DNA of 11,615 bases. It comes from Acidobacteriota bacterium (lineage in GTDB: Bacteria > Acidobacteriota > Blastocatellia > RBC074). Shown piece by piece: positions 1 through 5,487 of this stretch; position 1 is the stretch's first letter, and every line of letters starts with the position of its first letter. The notes beneath the pieces are model-generated. The model had not been told where the DNA came from. It worked only from the letters and a program-made list of their open reading frames with translations, and did not search any database. The translations under genes and the position numbers were made by a program. The DNA lies in the NCBI GenBank assembly GCA_017991275.1, contig JAGNMH010000086.1, positions 1-11,615 of the forward strand, given 5' to 3'.

Positions 1-372
1 CGCTGGCATTTCGTTCTTTTTGGAGCCGAGCGCCTCTTCGACTTTGATTTCAATCGGCAAGCCGTGACAATCCCAACCCGGCACATACGGCGCCCAATTC
101 CCCATCATCGAACGCGACTTGACGCAAAAATCCTTCAGGGTTTTGTTCAGAATGTGGCCAATGTGAAGCCGTCCGTTGGCATACGGCGGCCCATCGTGAA
201 GCACGTAAACCGGCTTGCCCGCGCGGACTTCGCGCAACTTGTTGTACAGATTCATCGCATCCCATTTCTGCAATCGAATGGGTTCGTTCTGTGGCAGATT
301 GCCTTTTTGCGGAAAATCAGTGTTGGGCAGGTTGACGGTAGATTTCAGGTCAAGTTTCGCGTCGGTACTCAT
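1..372 (-). CDS. ileS: Isoleucyl-tRNA synthetase, N-terminal 124 residues (cut by window edge)
   Basis: This class I aminoacyl-tRNA synthetase charges tRNA-Ile with isoleucine in the cytoplasm. Only the first 124 codons lie in the window, and the reading frame runs open off the left edge. The translation contains the class I signature HIGH at residues 70-73 (within GRLHIGHILNKTLKDF), preceded by VLHDGPPYANG, and the IleS/ValS/LeuS motif GWDCHGLPIE at about 99-108. These positions are normal for bacterial IleS, so the N-terminus is intact. The ATG at 372-370 has a GGAG four bases upstream. The upstream neighbour on the same strand is separated by an intrinsic terminator, so ileS probably has its own promoter. 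No T-box-like leader was recognised. The identification is secure; only the gene's extent is unknown. Confidence 0.96.
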   Translation of the reverse strand, partial: MSTDAKLDLKSTVNLPNTDFPQKGNLPQNEPIRLQKWDAMNLYNKLREVRAGKPVYVLHDGPPYANGRLHIGHILNKTLKDFCVKSRSMMGNWAPYVPGWDCHGLPIEIKVEEALGSKKNEMPA

Positions 373-454
373 AATCTCCAATTATTCCATTTGCTTGATT
401 TGTGCATGCAGCGTTCTGGACTGGCAAAAAAAGAAGCGGCCAAAATGCAGCCGG

Positions 455-460
455 ATAATA
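455..460 (-). promoter_or_regulatory. Possible -10 box of an ileS promoter
   Basis: Read on the minus strand the hexamer is TATTAT, five of six matches to the sigma70 consensus. It lies about 80 bases before the ileS start and just downstream of the intrinsic terminator that isolates ileS. The hexamer 17 bp upstream (TTTTTA) is a poor -35, so this call rests mostly on the -10 match and on the need for a promoter here. Confidence 0.3.
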
Positions 461-478
461 TCTCAAAAGCTCAATCAT

Positions 479-526
479 AAAAAACGCGCCCGGTCTCCGT
501 TGCTTTTGCCAGAGCCGAGCGCGTTT
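479..526 (-). terminator. Intrinsic terminator after the DUF948-like gene
   Basis: On the minus strand an 8-bp perfect outer stem (519-526 pairing with 482-489, AAACGCGC/GCGCGTTT) encloses a second stem. In that inner stem CGG-TCT at 491-496 pairs with AGA-CCG at 511-517 around one bulged base. The outer stem runs directly into six T residues (484-479). This is a textbook rho-independent terminator oriented for the gene ending at 564, and it separates that gene from ileS. Confidence 0.85.
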
Positions 527-563
527 GTTGTCGCACTTTACTAATAACGCTCCAGATGGAGCA

Positions 564-1118
564 TCAAATAAACATCTCTTCGTCTTGATAAGCCTGATTA
601 ACCGGCAGCCGACTGCCGGCAAACATAACTGCCATTGCTCGACGCAGGCCGGACATTACGTATGAAAACTCGCGCGCCGGTTCCAGCACGCTGTGTTGAA
701 CCATGACGGTGGTGCGTTGAAATTGATCAGCCGCGATGGCCAGAGTGTCCTGAACCTTTTCGACTTTATCTTGAGCGCGTTCGACTTCGCGCCGAGCCAT
801 CGCAGTCGTGTCGCCAAGCAGGTTGCGAATTTCAGCAGCTTCATCTTTGGCCATTTCGGCAATCGCGCTGATGTGTTCAGCGCCTTGGGCAAAATAGCCT
901 GAAGCTTCTTTTAATTCGCCCATCAGACTGTGAGCGAGTTTCAACACGGGTTCGGTGTTTGTAATCAGTAGCTCAGCACGTGTTTGCAAAGTGCCAGCGC
1001 GTTCAGCCAATGCCACCAATTTACGAGCCAGCAGGTAAAGGCCGATAAACACACCAACCTGAACCATCAAAAGTATTACGACGCCAATTGCTATGAGAGT
1101 GATTTGCCAGTTCTCCAC
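564..1118 (-). CDS. DUF948-like membrane-anchored coiled-coil protein
   Basis: A 184-residue protein with one N-terminal transmembrane helix (about residues 5-31, ITLIAIGVVILLMVQVGVFI and following). A long charged, alanine- and glutamate-rich, heptad-like region follows (about 35-155), so most of it should be a coiled coil facing the cytoplasm or periplasm. This layout resembles DUF948/YtxG-type proteins, which often sit beside YtxH genes in stress-related loci. The assignment rests on architecture and neighbourhood, not on a diagnostic motif. The start is GTG at 1118-1116, with GGAG upstream in CACGGAGCACGCA. The ytxH-like gene lies 78 bp upstream on the same strand and the two are probably co-transcribed. 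A strong terminator follows. The role is unknown, plausibly envelope or stress related. Confidence 0.75.
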   Translation of the reverse strand: MENWQITLIAIGVVILLMVQVGVFIGLYLLARKLVALAERAGTLQTRAELLITNTEPVLKLAHSLMGELKEASGYFAQGAEHISAIAEMAKDEAAEIRNLLGDTTAMARREVERAQDKVEKVQDTLAIAADQFQRTTVMVQHSVLEPAREFSYVMSGLRRAMAVMFAGSRLPVNQAYQDEEMFI

Positions 1119-1196
1119 TGCGTGCTCCGTGAAATGGTGATTGATTGTTGGTGGCTGGAAATCTGATTTGACTATTAACCAACCACCAATTACCGA

Positions 1197-1595
1197 TTAA
1201 CTTTCTTCGACTGCTGCACTGCTGCGGCCTTGATCGGCCTGCTTGGCTTCGCGGTAACCTTGTTTGCCTGCTTCGATGGCGGCGGCAAATTGAGCTTTCT
1301 GGCTGTTGACCAGTTCCTTGCCTCGCTGTGTCAAGTCGGTTACGGCTTCACGGCTGCGGGCCGTCAAATCAGTCGCGCGCTCGACGCTGGTTTGGTAATA
1401 CTCCTGAGCGCGTTCGCCTACATCTCGTCCTGTGTCACGAGCGTAATCCAGGCTTTTGCGCGTGGCATCTGCAATTTCCGAGCGAAGTTCGCTCCCTGAT
1501 TTCGGCGCAAAAAGCATGGCGGTGACCGCGCCAATACCGGCTCCGATCAAAAAGTAAATCAGCTTGTCACTGTTGTTGCCATTATTGTCTGCCAT
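1197..1595 (-). CDS. YtxH-like general-stress membrane protein
   Basis: A 132-residue protein. A hydrophilic N-terminus (MADNNGNNSDK) is followed by one glycine-rich transmembrane segment and the family hallmark LFAPKSGSELRSEI (about residues 29-42). This matches YtxH (PF12732), whose members carry a GxxxG-type helix followed by a L-F-A-P-x-S-G motif. The rest is an amphipathic, Arg/Glu/Ala-rich helical region (about 43-115) reminiscent of LEA-like or apolipoprotein-like stress proteins. The ATG at 1595-1593 has a strong AGGAGG nine bases upstream. YtxH in Bacillus belongs to the SigB general-stress regulon; the biochemical function is not established. It is the first gene of a minus-strand transcript with a long hairpin-containing leader and a sigma70-type promoter at 1784-1812. 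Confidence 0.85.
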   Translation of the reverse strand: MADNNGNNSDKLIYFLIGAGIGAVTAMLFAPKSGSELRSEIADATRKSLDYARDTGRDVGERAQEYYQTSVERATDLTARSREAVTDLTQRGKELVNSQKAQFAAAIEAGKQGYREAKQADQGRSSAAVEES

Positions 1596-1622
1596 AATCT
1601 CTTCCTCCTAATTATCTATGAA

Positions 1623-1643
1623 GCTTCGCTCTCCCGGCGAAGC
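1623..1643 (-). other. Hairpin near the ytxH ribosome-binding site
   Basis: Perfect 7-bp inverted repeat (GCTTCGC at 1623-1629, GCGAAGC at 1637-1643) with a 7-nt loop. It lies about 15-20 bases upstream of the AGGAGG of the ytxH-like gene, inside the predicted 5' leader. It could influence translation initiation or transcript stability; no function is demonstrated. Confidence 0.5.
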
Positions 1644-1659
1644 AAACCTTTGCAATGAA

Positions 1660-1680
1660 AACCCGGCACAAGTCCGAGTT
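1660..1680 (-). other. Leader hairpin, followed by a short T run
   Basis: The arms AACCCGG (1660-1666) and CCGAGTT (1674-1680) pair over 7 positions in the minus-strand RNA, counting one G-U wobble. On the plus strand the same position would be a C-A mismatch, so the fold favours a minus-strand transcript. Only about three further U residues follow, so it would be at best a weak attenuator. Confidence 0.35.
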
Positions 1681-1688
1681 CGCACCTC

Positions 1689-1719
1689 AAAAAACCAGAA
1701 CGCAAGCCGGAGCTTGCGT
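1689..1719 (-). repeat. Perfect 8-bp palindrome with downstream T tract in the ytxH leader
   Basis: ACGCAAGC (1700-1707) and GCTTGCGT (1712-1719) form a perfect stem with a 4-nt loop. On the minus strand the stem is followed by TCTGG and then six T residues (1694-1689). It could be a leaky terminator or attenuator in the ytxH leader. The short GC-rich palindrome also looks like a REP-type dispersed repeat. The five-base gap before the T run makes efficient termination doubtful. Confidence 0.5.
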
Positions 1720-1783
1720 AACGAATAACGTAGTAAAACACGTGATTTTATTGATGATTGAACCACTCATCTAACCGTGCGGC

Positions 1784-1812
1784 ACTATAGCATCCGACTT
1801 TATCAACATCAA
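1784..1812 (-). promoter_or_regulatory. Sigma70-type promoter for the ytxH-like operon
   Basis: On the minus strand a -35 TTGATG (1812-1807) and a -10 TATAGT (1789-1784) are separated by exactly 17 bp. This predicts transcription starting near 1777 and a leader of about 180 nt before the ytxH-like ATG. The two boxes match the consensus at 4/6 and 5/6 positions with ideal spacing. It faces away from the tatA promoter. Confidence 0.6.
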
Positions 1813-1823
1813 GGAAGCCCTAA

Positions 1824-1853
1824 TTGACACTGCTCTACGCGCGCCGCTACAAT
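1824..1853 (+). promoter_or_regulatory. Strong sigma70-type promoter for tatA
   Basis: A perfect -35 TTGACA (1824-1829) and a -10 TACAAT (1848-1853, 5/6) are separated by 18 bp. Transcription would begin near 1860, giving a short leader of about 28 nt containing AAGGAG at 1872-1877 before the tatA ATG. The -35 box lies 11 bp from the -35 of the divergent ytxH promoter. Confidence 0.75.
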
Positions 1854-1887
1854 GCCCGCCATCACTAACCCAAGGAGATTTTTTATT

Positions 1888-2067
1888 ATGTTTGGACTTG
1901 GTTACCCCGAAATGATCGTCATTCTGGCTATCGTTCTGCTTCTTTTCGGAGGCAAGAAACTGCCGTCGCTGGCCAAAGGGCTGGGAGAAAGCATTCGCAG
2001 CTTCAAAGCAGGTGTTGCCGAAGCCGATGCCAAAGATGACAAAAAGGAAGAGATCAAGAACGCTTAG
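1888..2067 (+). CDS. tatA: Twin-arginine translocase subunit TatA/TatE
   Basis: A 59-residue protein and the pore-forming component of the Tat system, which exports folded, often cofactor-loaded proteins. MFGLGYPEMIVILAIVLLLF gives the short N-terminal membrane helix. The invariant FGGKKLPSLAKGLGESIRSF (about residues 20-39) contains the hinge and the amphipathic helix, followed by a charged, lysine-rich tail. The length is typical of TatA. ATG 1888 is chosen because AAGGAG precedes it by 10 bases and the protein then begins exactly as family members do; an in-frame upstream ATG at 1852 overlaps the -10 box and is rejected. No tatB or tatC is adjacent. This may be the genome's only TatA or a TatE-like paralogue. 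Confidence 0.93.
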   Translation: MFGLGYPEMIVILAIVLLLFGGKKLPSLAKGLGESIRSFKAGVAEADAKDDKKEEIKNA

Positions 2068-2152
2068 TTTTTGCTTCTTTCCCTAAAACCACATCTAACT
2101 TCTTCACGGCACCCCCCGAGTTGCCGCACACCTGTTTCCTCGTACGGCGATC

Positions 2153-3562
2153 ATGCTCGCCGCAAACTTATTGGCTTCGGCTGAAGCTGAAACAGCCAAC
2201 GCGATGTCTCGCAAACGTCACAACCACAATCAACGCCAACAGTTAAGCACGGCGCGGTCATATCACGCATATCAGGTTGATCTTCCTGCGCAAGCGACTT
2301 CGCGCGCCGAATTGGTCAGGTTGCTACGCGGCGGCGAAGATACCTTCCTGGAACTGAAAGTCCGATACAGCAACGCCGAAAAGATGACGGCGGAAATCAT
2401 CGCGCTGGCCAACACCGCAGGCGGAGCAATGATCTTCGGCGTCAACGACCAATTGCGAATCGAAGGCGTCGAAAACCCTGAAGACATTGAAGAACAGTTG
2501 CGCGACATTTGCGCCAACCAGATTCAGCCTCCGGTTTTTCCTTACATCAACAAAGTCGCCTTCGACAGCGGACGACGCATAGTCGTTCTGGAAATTGACG
2601 CCGACGACCGCCCGCATCGGACATTGGACGACCGATTTTACCTGCGCGAAGGCGCGATCAAACGCGAAGCCACGCGCGAAGAGCTTTCCCGCATTTATCA
2701 CGAATTGCACCGCACCGGTTTTGAGCAGGTTCCGGTCTTCCAAGCCAACATTGAAACAGACATTGATGAATCTTTGTTGTGGAGTTACGTCCGCAGCGTC
2801 AATCCCGGTTACTGGGGAGAAACGACAAAAGGTTACCCAAACGATGCGGTGATGCGCGAGATGGGTTTGGCCGTGAAGATCGAAGATGATTGGTTGCCAA
2901 CTGTCGGTGGATTGATGCTGTTTGGGTTGAATGAACGAATCGCCGAATTGATGCCACGCGCAGATGTGTTGCTGACTCGTTTCAGCGGCGCTATTCCCAA
3001 AGCCGGTGGCTCGCCGGTTATAGAATCGCATCGGTTGCAAGGCAATCTGCTGCGACTGGCGGACGGTTCGCTGAATTTCATAAAACGATTCGTTGATTTA
3101 CGGGAAACCCGGCCTTCGCGCAAAACCCGCGAAAACGGTTCGGCTCAAACCATTGAAGAAATTATTGCTGATTCACACGGCCAGTTTGTCCCTGGCAGAG
3201 CAAATTATCATCGCGGAGCAATCGTCGAAGCTCTGACCAACTTTCTGGCGCATCGCGACATGAGCGCGCGCGACCGGCAGGCTCGCATCAACATTTACGA
3301 CGACTGCCTGGAGTTCATCAATCCGGCTCAGCCACCTGAACTGCCCCTGGCTTCGCTCAGGTACGGGTTGACCTGCCCGCCCAACCCTCGCCTAAAAGCG
3401 ATCTTCACCAATCGGCATTACGGAGCGGCGACAGCAGCGGAAACCACAGACGGAGGCATCGCCATGATCTGCGCGGAAACCATCAACTTCGCCCGCCGCG
3501 CTCCTGACGGCCCAACCCTGACCAACAACGAATTCCGTTTGAAGATTCACGGCCTGATATAA
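2153..3562 (+). CDS. AlbA_2 (Schlafen-type) DNA-binding / GHKL ATPase-like regulator
   Basis: A 469-residue cytoplasmic protein of the COG2865-like family. The N-terminal AlbA_2 domain (PF04326 type, about residues 58-180) shows the core pattern EDTFLELKVRY...AEIIALANTAGGAMIFGVND and a later FYLREGAIKREATREEL. A middle region with PTVGGLMLFG (about 249-258) follows. The C-terminal part resembles HATPase_c_4, with an N-box-like EALTNFLAHRDMS (about 359-371), DDCLEFINPA and CPPNPRLKAIF. The protein stops right after this domain, without the C-terminal winged helix many relatives have. Such proteins are thought to act as transcriptional regulators; some AlbA_2 proteins occur in phage-defence loci. 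No good ribosome-binding site precedes ATG 2153. An in-frame ATG at 2204 is an alternative that drops a low-complexity leader, so the start is uncertain. Confidence 0.82.
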   Translation: MLAANLLASAEAETANAMSRKRHNHNQRQQLSTARSYHAYQVDLPAQATSRAELVRLLRGGEDTFLELKVRYSNAEKMTAEIIALANTAGGAMIFGVNDQLRIEGVENPEDIEEQLRDICANQIQPPVFPYINKVAFDSGRRIVVLEIDADDRPHRTLDDRFYLREGAIKREATREELSRIYHELHRTGFEQVPVFQANIETDIDESLLWSYVRSVNPGYWGETTKGYPNDAVMREMGLAVKIEDDWLPTVGGLMLFGLNERIAELMPRADVLLTRFSGAIPKAGGSPVIESHRLQGNLLRLADGSLNFIKRFVDLRETRPSRKTRENGSAQTIEEIIADSHGQFVPGRANYHRGAIVEALTNFLAHRDMSARDRQARINIYDDCLEFINPAQPPELPLASLRYGLTCPPNPRLKAIFTNRHYGAATAAETTDGGIAMICAETINFARRAPDGPTLTNNEFRLKIHGLI

Positions 3563-3570
3563 GTGTGTGA

Positions 3571-3589
3571 TGCGCCCTTACTTGGCGCA
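3571..3589 (+). terminator. Small hairpin just after the AlbA_2 gene
   Basis: Perfect 6-bp stem TGCGCC/GGCGCA with a 7-nt loop, starting eight bases after the stop codon. The following bases (GGCTTTGCT) contain no real U tract, so it is only a candidate transcript end or 3'-stabilising hairpin. Confidence 0.3.
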
Positions 3590-3625
3590 GGCTTTGCTAG
3601 AACCTTGCCCAAGAATGAGTAAACT

Positions 3626-3662
3626 CTGCATAGTTTGTCGTGCTTGAGGCAAACTATGGCAG
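3626..3662 (+). other. Hairpin between the AlbA_2 gene and thiS
   Basis: A perfect 9-bp inverted repeat (CATAGTTTG at 3629-3637, CAAACTATG at 3650-3658) is extended by CTG/CAG across one bulged G, with a 12-nt loop. It lies 35 bp upstream of the thiS start. No strong U tract follows on either strand. It could be part of a thiS leader, an operator-like inverted repeat or a weak terminator. It does not match a TPP riboswitch, because the conserved CUGAGA core is absent. Confidence 0.4.
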
Positions 3663-3696
3663 CTTGTCTTGAGTACTTCGGTTGGGCTGTCGGATA

Positions 3697-3924
3697 ATGC
3701 CCGCCGTGAGCGAACAAAACACAATCGAAGTTACTGTCAACGGCGAAGCCCGCCAAATAACAGCAGGCTCCAACGTCACTGATCTGGTCGCACTGCTGGA
3801 ACTGACTGCCGGGCGGCTGGCCATCGAACTCAACCTTTCCATTGTTCCGCGCGCCTCCTGGTCTGAAACCAGGTTACAGGCGGGGGACAAGTTGGAGATC
3901 GTCCATTTTGTCGGCGGCGGTTAG
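3697..3924 (+). CDS. thiS: Sulfur carrier protein ThiS
   Basis: A 75-residue ubiquitin-fold sulfur carrier for the thiazole half of thiamine. Its C-terminal glycine is activated to a thiocarboxylate and donates sulfur to thiazole synthase (ThiG). The sequence shows the family's N-terminal strand IEVTVNGEARQI, the TDLVALLEL segment and the diagnostic end KLEIVHFVGGG, terminating in the Gly-Gly tail. The start is uncertain. ATG 3697 is taken here, but TTG 3682 and GTG 3706 are in frame; the GTG would give a more typical length of 72, and none has a good Shine-Dalgarno. No thiG, thiF or thiE is adjacent. The next plus-strand gene, 72 bp downstream, is an unrelated lactonase. A MoaD-type carrier is less likely given the HFVGGG ending. 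Confidence 0.88.
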   Translation: MPAVSEQNTIEVTVNGEARQITAGSNVTDLVALLELTAGRLAIELNLSIVPRASWSETRLQAGDKLEIVHFVGGG

Positions 3925-3996
3925 CGGCGACGGTTTCCAAGTGTTTTCGGCGTTTTCTCAAACTCAAATCAACTTCACAAATTAAAGAGGCAGCAA

Positions 3997-4872
3997 ATGA
4001 TCGAAGCGGAATTGGCGCTCGATGCCAGGGTATTGCTTGGCGAAGGGCCGTGGTGGAACGCAAAAACTCAGCAGCTTTATTGGGTAGACATCGAAGGCAA
4101 GGCCTTTCACGTGTTTGATCCGGCCAACGGCTCAGACCGCAAAATTGATGTAGGTCAGATGATTGGATGCGCGGTTGGCAAGCGTTCAGGCGGGGTTTTG
4201 CTGGCGCTTCAAAATGGTTTTTACAGCCTTGATTTGAAGACCGAACGGCTGGCGGCAATTGCTGATCCTGAAGAGCATTTGCCAGAAAACCGGTTCAACG
4301 ACGGCAAATGCGATTCGGCTGGCAGGTTCTGGGCGGGGACGACCCGCGTCCAGCACGACGAACCAAGCGGCTTTCTTTACAGGCTCGATCCTGATTTGAA
4401 TGTTTATCGCCAGCTCGATGACGTTTGGATTTCAAATGGTCTGGCCTGGAGTCTGGACGACAAGACCATGTTTTACATTGATTCGCCGACCGGAGAAGTC
4501 GTCGCGTTCGACTTTGACGTGACGGCTGGTGAAATCAGCAACGAACGATTGGTGATTGAAATCCCCGATGATGGCGCTTCACCGGACGGCATGACGATTG
4601 ATGAAGAAGGAATGCTTTGGATTGCCCTGTGGGACGGCTGGCGCGTTATTCGAGTAAACCCCGCAAACGGCCAGATCATTGACGAAGTCCGTTTGCCGGT
4701 TGCGCGTCCGACTTCGTGCTGTTTCGGCGGAGCGAATCTGGATGAGCTTTACATCACCACGGCCAGCACTCGAATGCCTGCCGAAGAATTGGCCAAACAG
4801 CCTCTGGCCGGAGGCATTTTCCGCTGCAAGCCCGGAGTGCGTGGAATGGCAATGGTGGAATTCGCTGGTTGA
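3997..4872 (+). CDS. SMP-30/gluconolactonase-like sugar lactonase
   Basis: A 291-residue six-bladed beta-propeller of the SMP-30/LRE family (PF08450), which hydrolyses sugar-acid lactones using a divalent metal. The metal ligands known from the regucalcin structure are all present: Glu16 in LGEGPWW, Asn147 in WISNGLAWS and Asp197 in GASPDGMTIDEEG. The substrate-contact pair Arg99/Asn101 lies in PENRFNDGKCDSAGRFWAGT. There is no signal peptide, so it is probably cytoplasmic. It is full length for the family (about 290-300). ATG 3997 has AGAGG 9 bases upstream (AAAGAGGCAGCAA). The substrate cannot be told from sequence; gluconolactone, arabinonolactone and xylonolactone are all possible. Its stop codon lies 3 bp from the stop of the convergent unknown gene. 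Confidence 0.92.
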   Translation: MIEAELALDARVLLGEGPWWNAKTQQLYWVDIEGKAFHVFDPANGSDRKIDVGQMIGCAVGKRSGGVLLALQNGFYSLDLKTERLAAIADPEEHLPENRFNDGKCDSAGRFWAGTTRVQHDEPSGFLYRLDPDLNVYRQLDDVWISNGLAWSLDDKTMFYIDSPTGEVVAFDFDVTAGEISNERLVIEIPDDGASPDGMTIDEEGMLWIALWDGWRVIRVNPANGQIIDEVRLPVARPTSCCFGGANLDELYITTASTRMPAEELAKQPLAGGIFRCKPGVRGMAMVEFAG

Positions 4873-4875
4873 GTT

Positions 4876-5487
4876 TCAGCGGCGTTTCAAATGCTGGCTG
4901 ACGGTTTGTGGGCAAGCGCAGCCGAATCGGTGCTGCACGGCGGCGTAAAGCTGTTCAATCTGCCGCACCCCAGGCAACCGCCGAATCGGCCAGTTTGATT
5001 TTCTGAACCAGCACGAAGTTTTATCCCAATGAACGAAAAAGTAGTTGTGGCCGTACCCGGCTTCGTCGGCTCGGTCGTTGGCGAAATGCAAAGAGGGTTG
5101 ATGTGAGTAATCGGTCAGTTCGCGCGCGCTGTCGAATTTGTGAATCGTCCAGAACGGTTCGCGGTTGATGACGTAATCCGATTTGGTCAGCACTCGCAAA
5201 AATTCATCCCGATCAGTAACCGTCAACTCCAAATAACTTCGCCTGAAACCTTTGATCTCGACAATTTGTTTCCAGAAACCCGAAGCCTGAGCAATAAAGT
5301 TTTGAGCAGTCAGCAGATTGTCTTCTGTCGCTCTGTGATTGATTGCGCCTTGCTGGTCGTATTCGATGACGAATTGGTTAAATCGTTCGGCGGCGACTTC
5401 AAACATATCTTCAGAAAAGTTGCCTAGCTTTGGCGCAATGGCCAATTGCTCGGCTTCGTTAAGCTGGCTCCACGGAGAAACGATCAT
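4876..5487 (-). CDS. Unrecognised 203-residue protein coupled to an esterase gene
   Basis: I do not recognise this family. The protein is soluble, with no signal peptide or membrane helix, and is rich in aromatic residues. An acidic helical N-terminal half (about 1-75) is followed by a mixed segment with YLELTVTDRDEFLRVL (85-100) and a striking YGHNYFFVHWD (145-155). The C-terminus is basic and contains a CAC pair (190-192). ATG 5487-5485 overlaps the esterase stop as ATGA (5487-5484), the normal arrangement for translational coupling. No separate Shine-Dalgarno is seen. The frame is open further upstream, but that part overlaps the well-supported esterase. The coupling and sustained protein-like composition support a real gene; function is unknown, perhaps acting on or with the esterase or its substrate. 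Confidence 0.65.
   Translation of the reverse strand: MIVSPWSQLNEAEQLAIAPKLGNFSEDMFEVAAERFNQFVIEYDQQGAINHRATEDNLLTAQNFIAQASGFWKQIVEIKGFRRSYLELTVTDRDEFLRVLTKSDYVINREPFWTIHKFDSARELTDYSHQPSLHFANDRADEAGYGHNYFFVHWDKTSCWFRKSNWPIRRLPGVRQIEQLYAAVQHRFGCACPQTVSQHLKRR

Noticed and set aside
427..456. T-run after a short GC stem in the ileS leader (minus strand), possible attenuator
   Set aside because: The stem is only about 4 bp, and no T-box or leader-peptide features accompany it.
1148..1189. TTGGTGG/CCACCAA inverted repeat between the ytxH-like and DUF948-like genes
   Set aside because: It is a 7-bp stem with a 28-nt loop and no T tract, and could easily arise by chance in a 78-bp gap.
2107..2126. 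CGGCA/TGCCG inverted repeat downstream of tatA
   Set aside because: The stem has only 5 bp, a 10-nt loop and no following T run, so it is too weak to call a terminator.
2324..3040. 238-residue open frame on the minus strand opposite the AlbA_2 gene
   Set aside because: It is antisense to a protein with clear domains, and no recognisable motif or ribosome site supports it. It is treated as a coding shadow.
3681..3706. GGATAATGCCCGCC near the thiS start resembles part of a TPP riboswitch core
   Set aside because: The CUGAGA segment and the rest of the conserved TPP aptamer are missing upstream, and the bases overlap the proposed thiS start codon. The resemblance is taken as chance.
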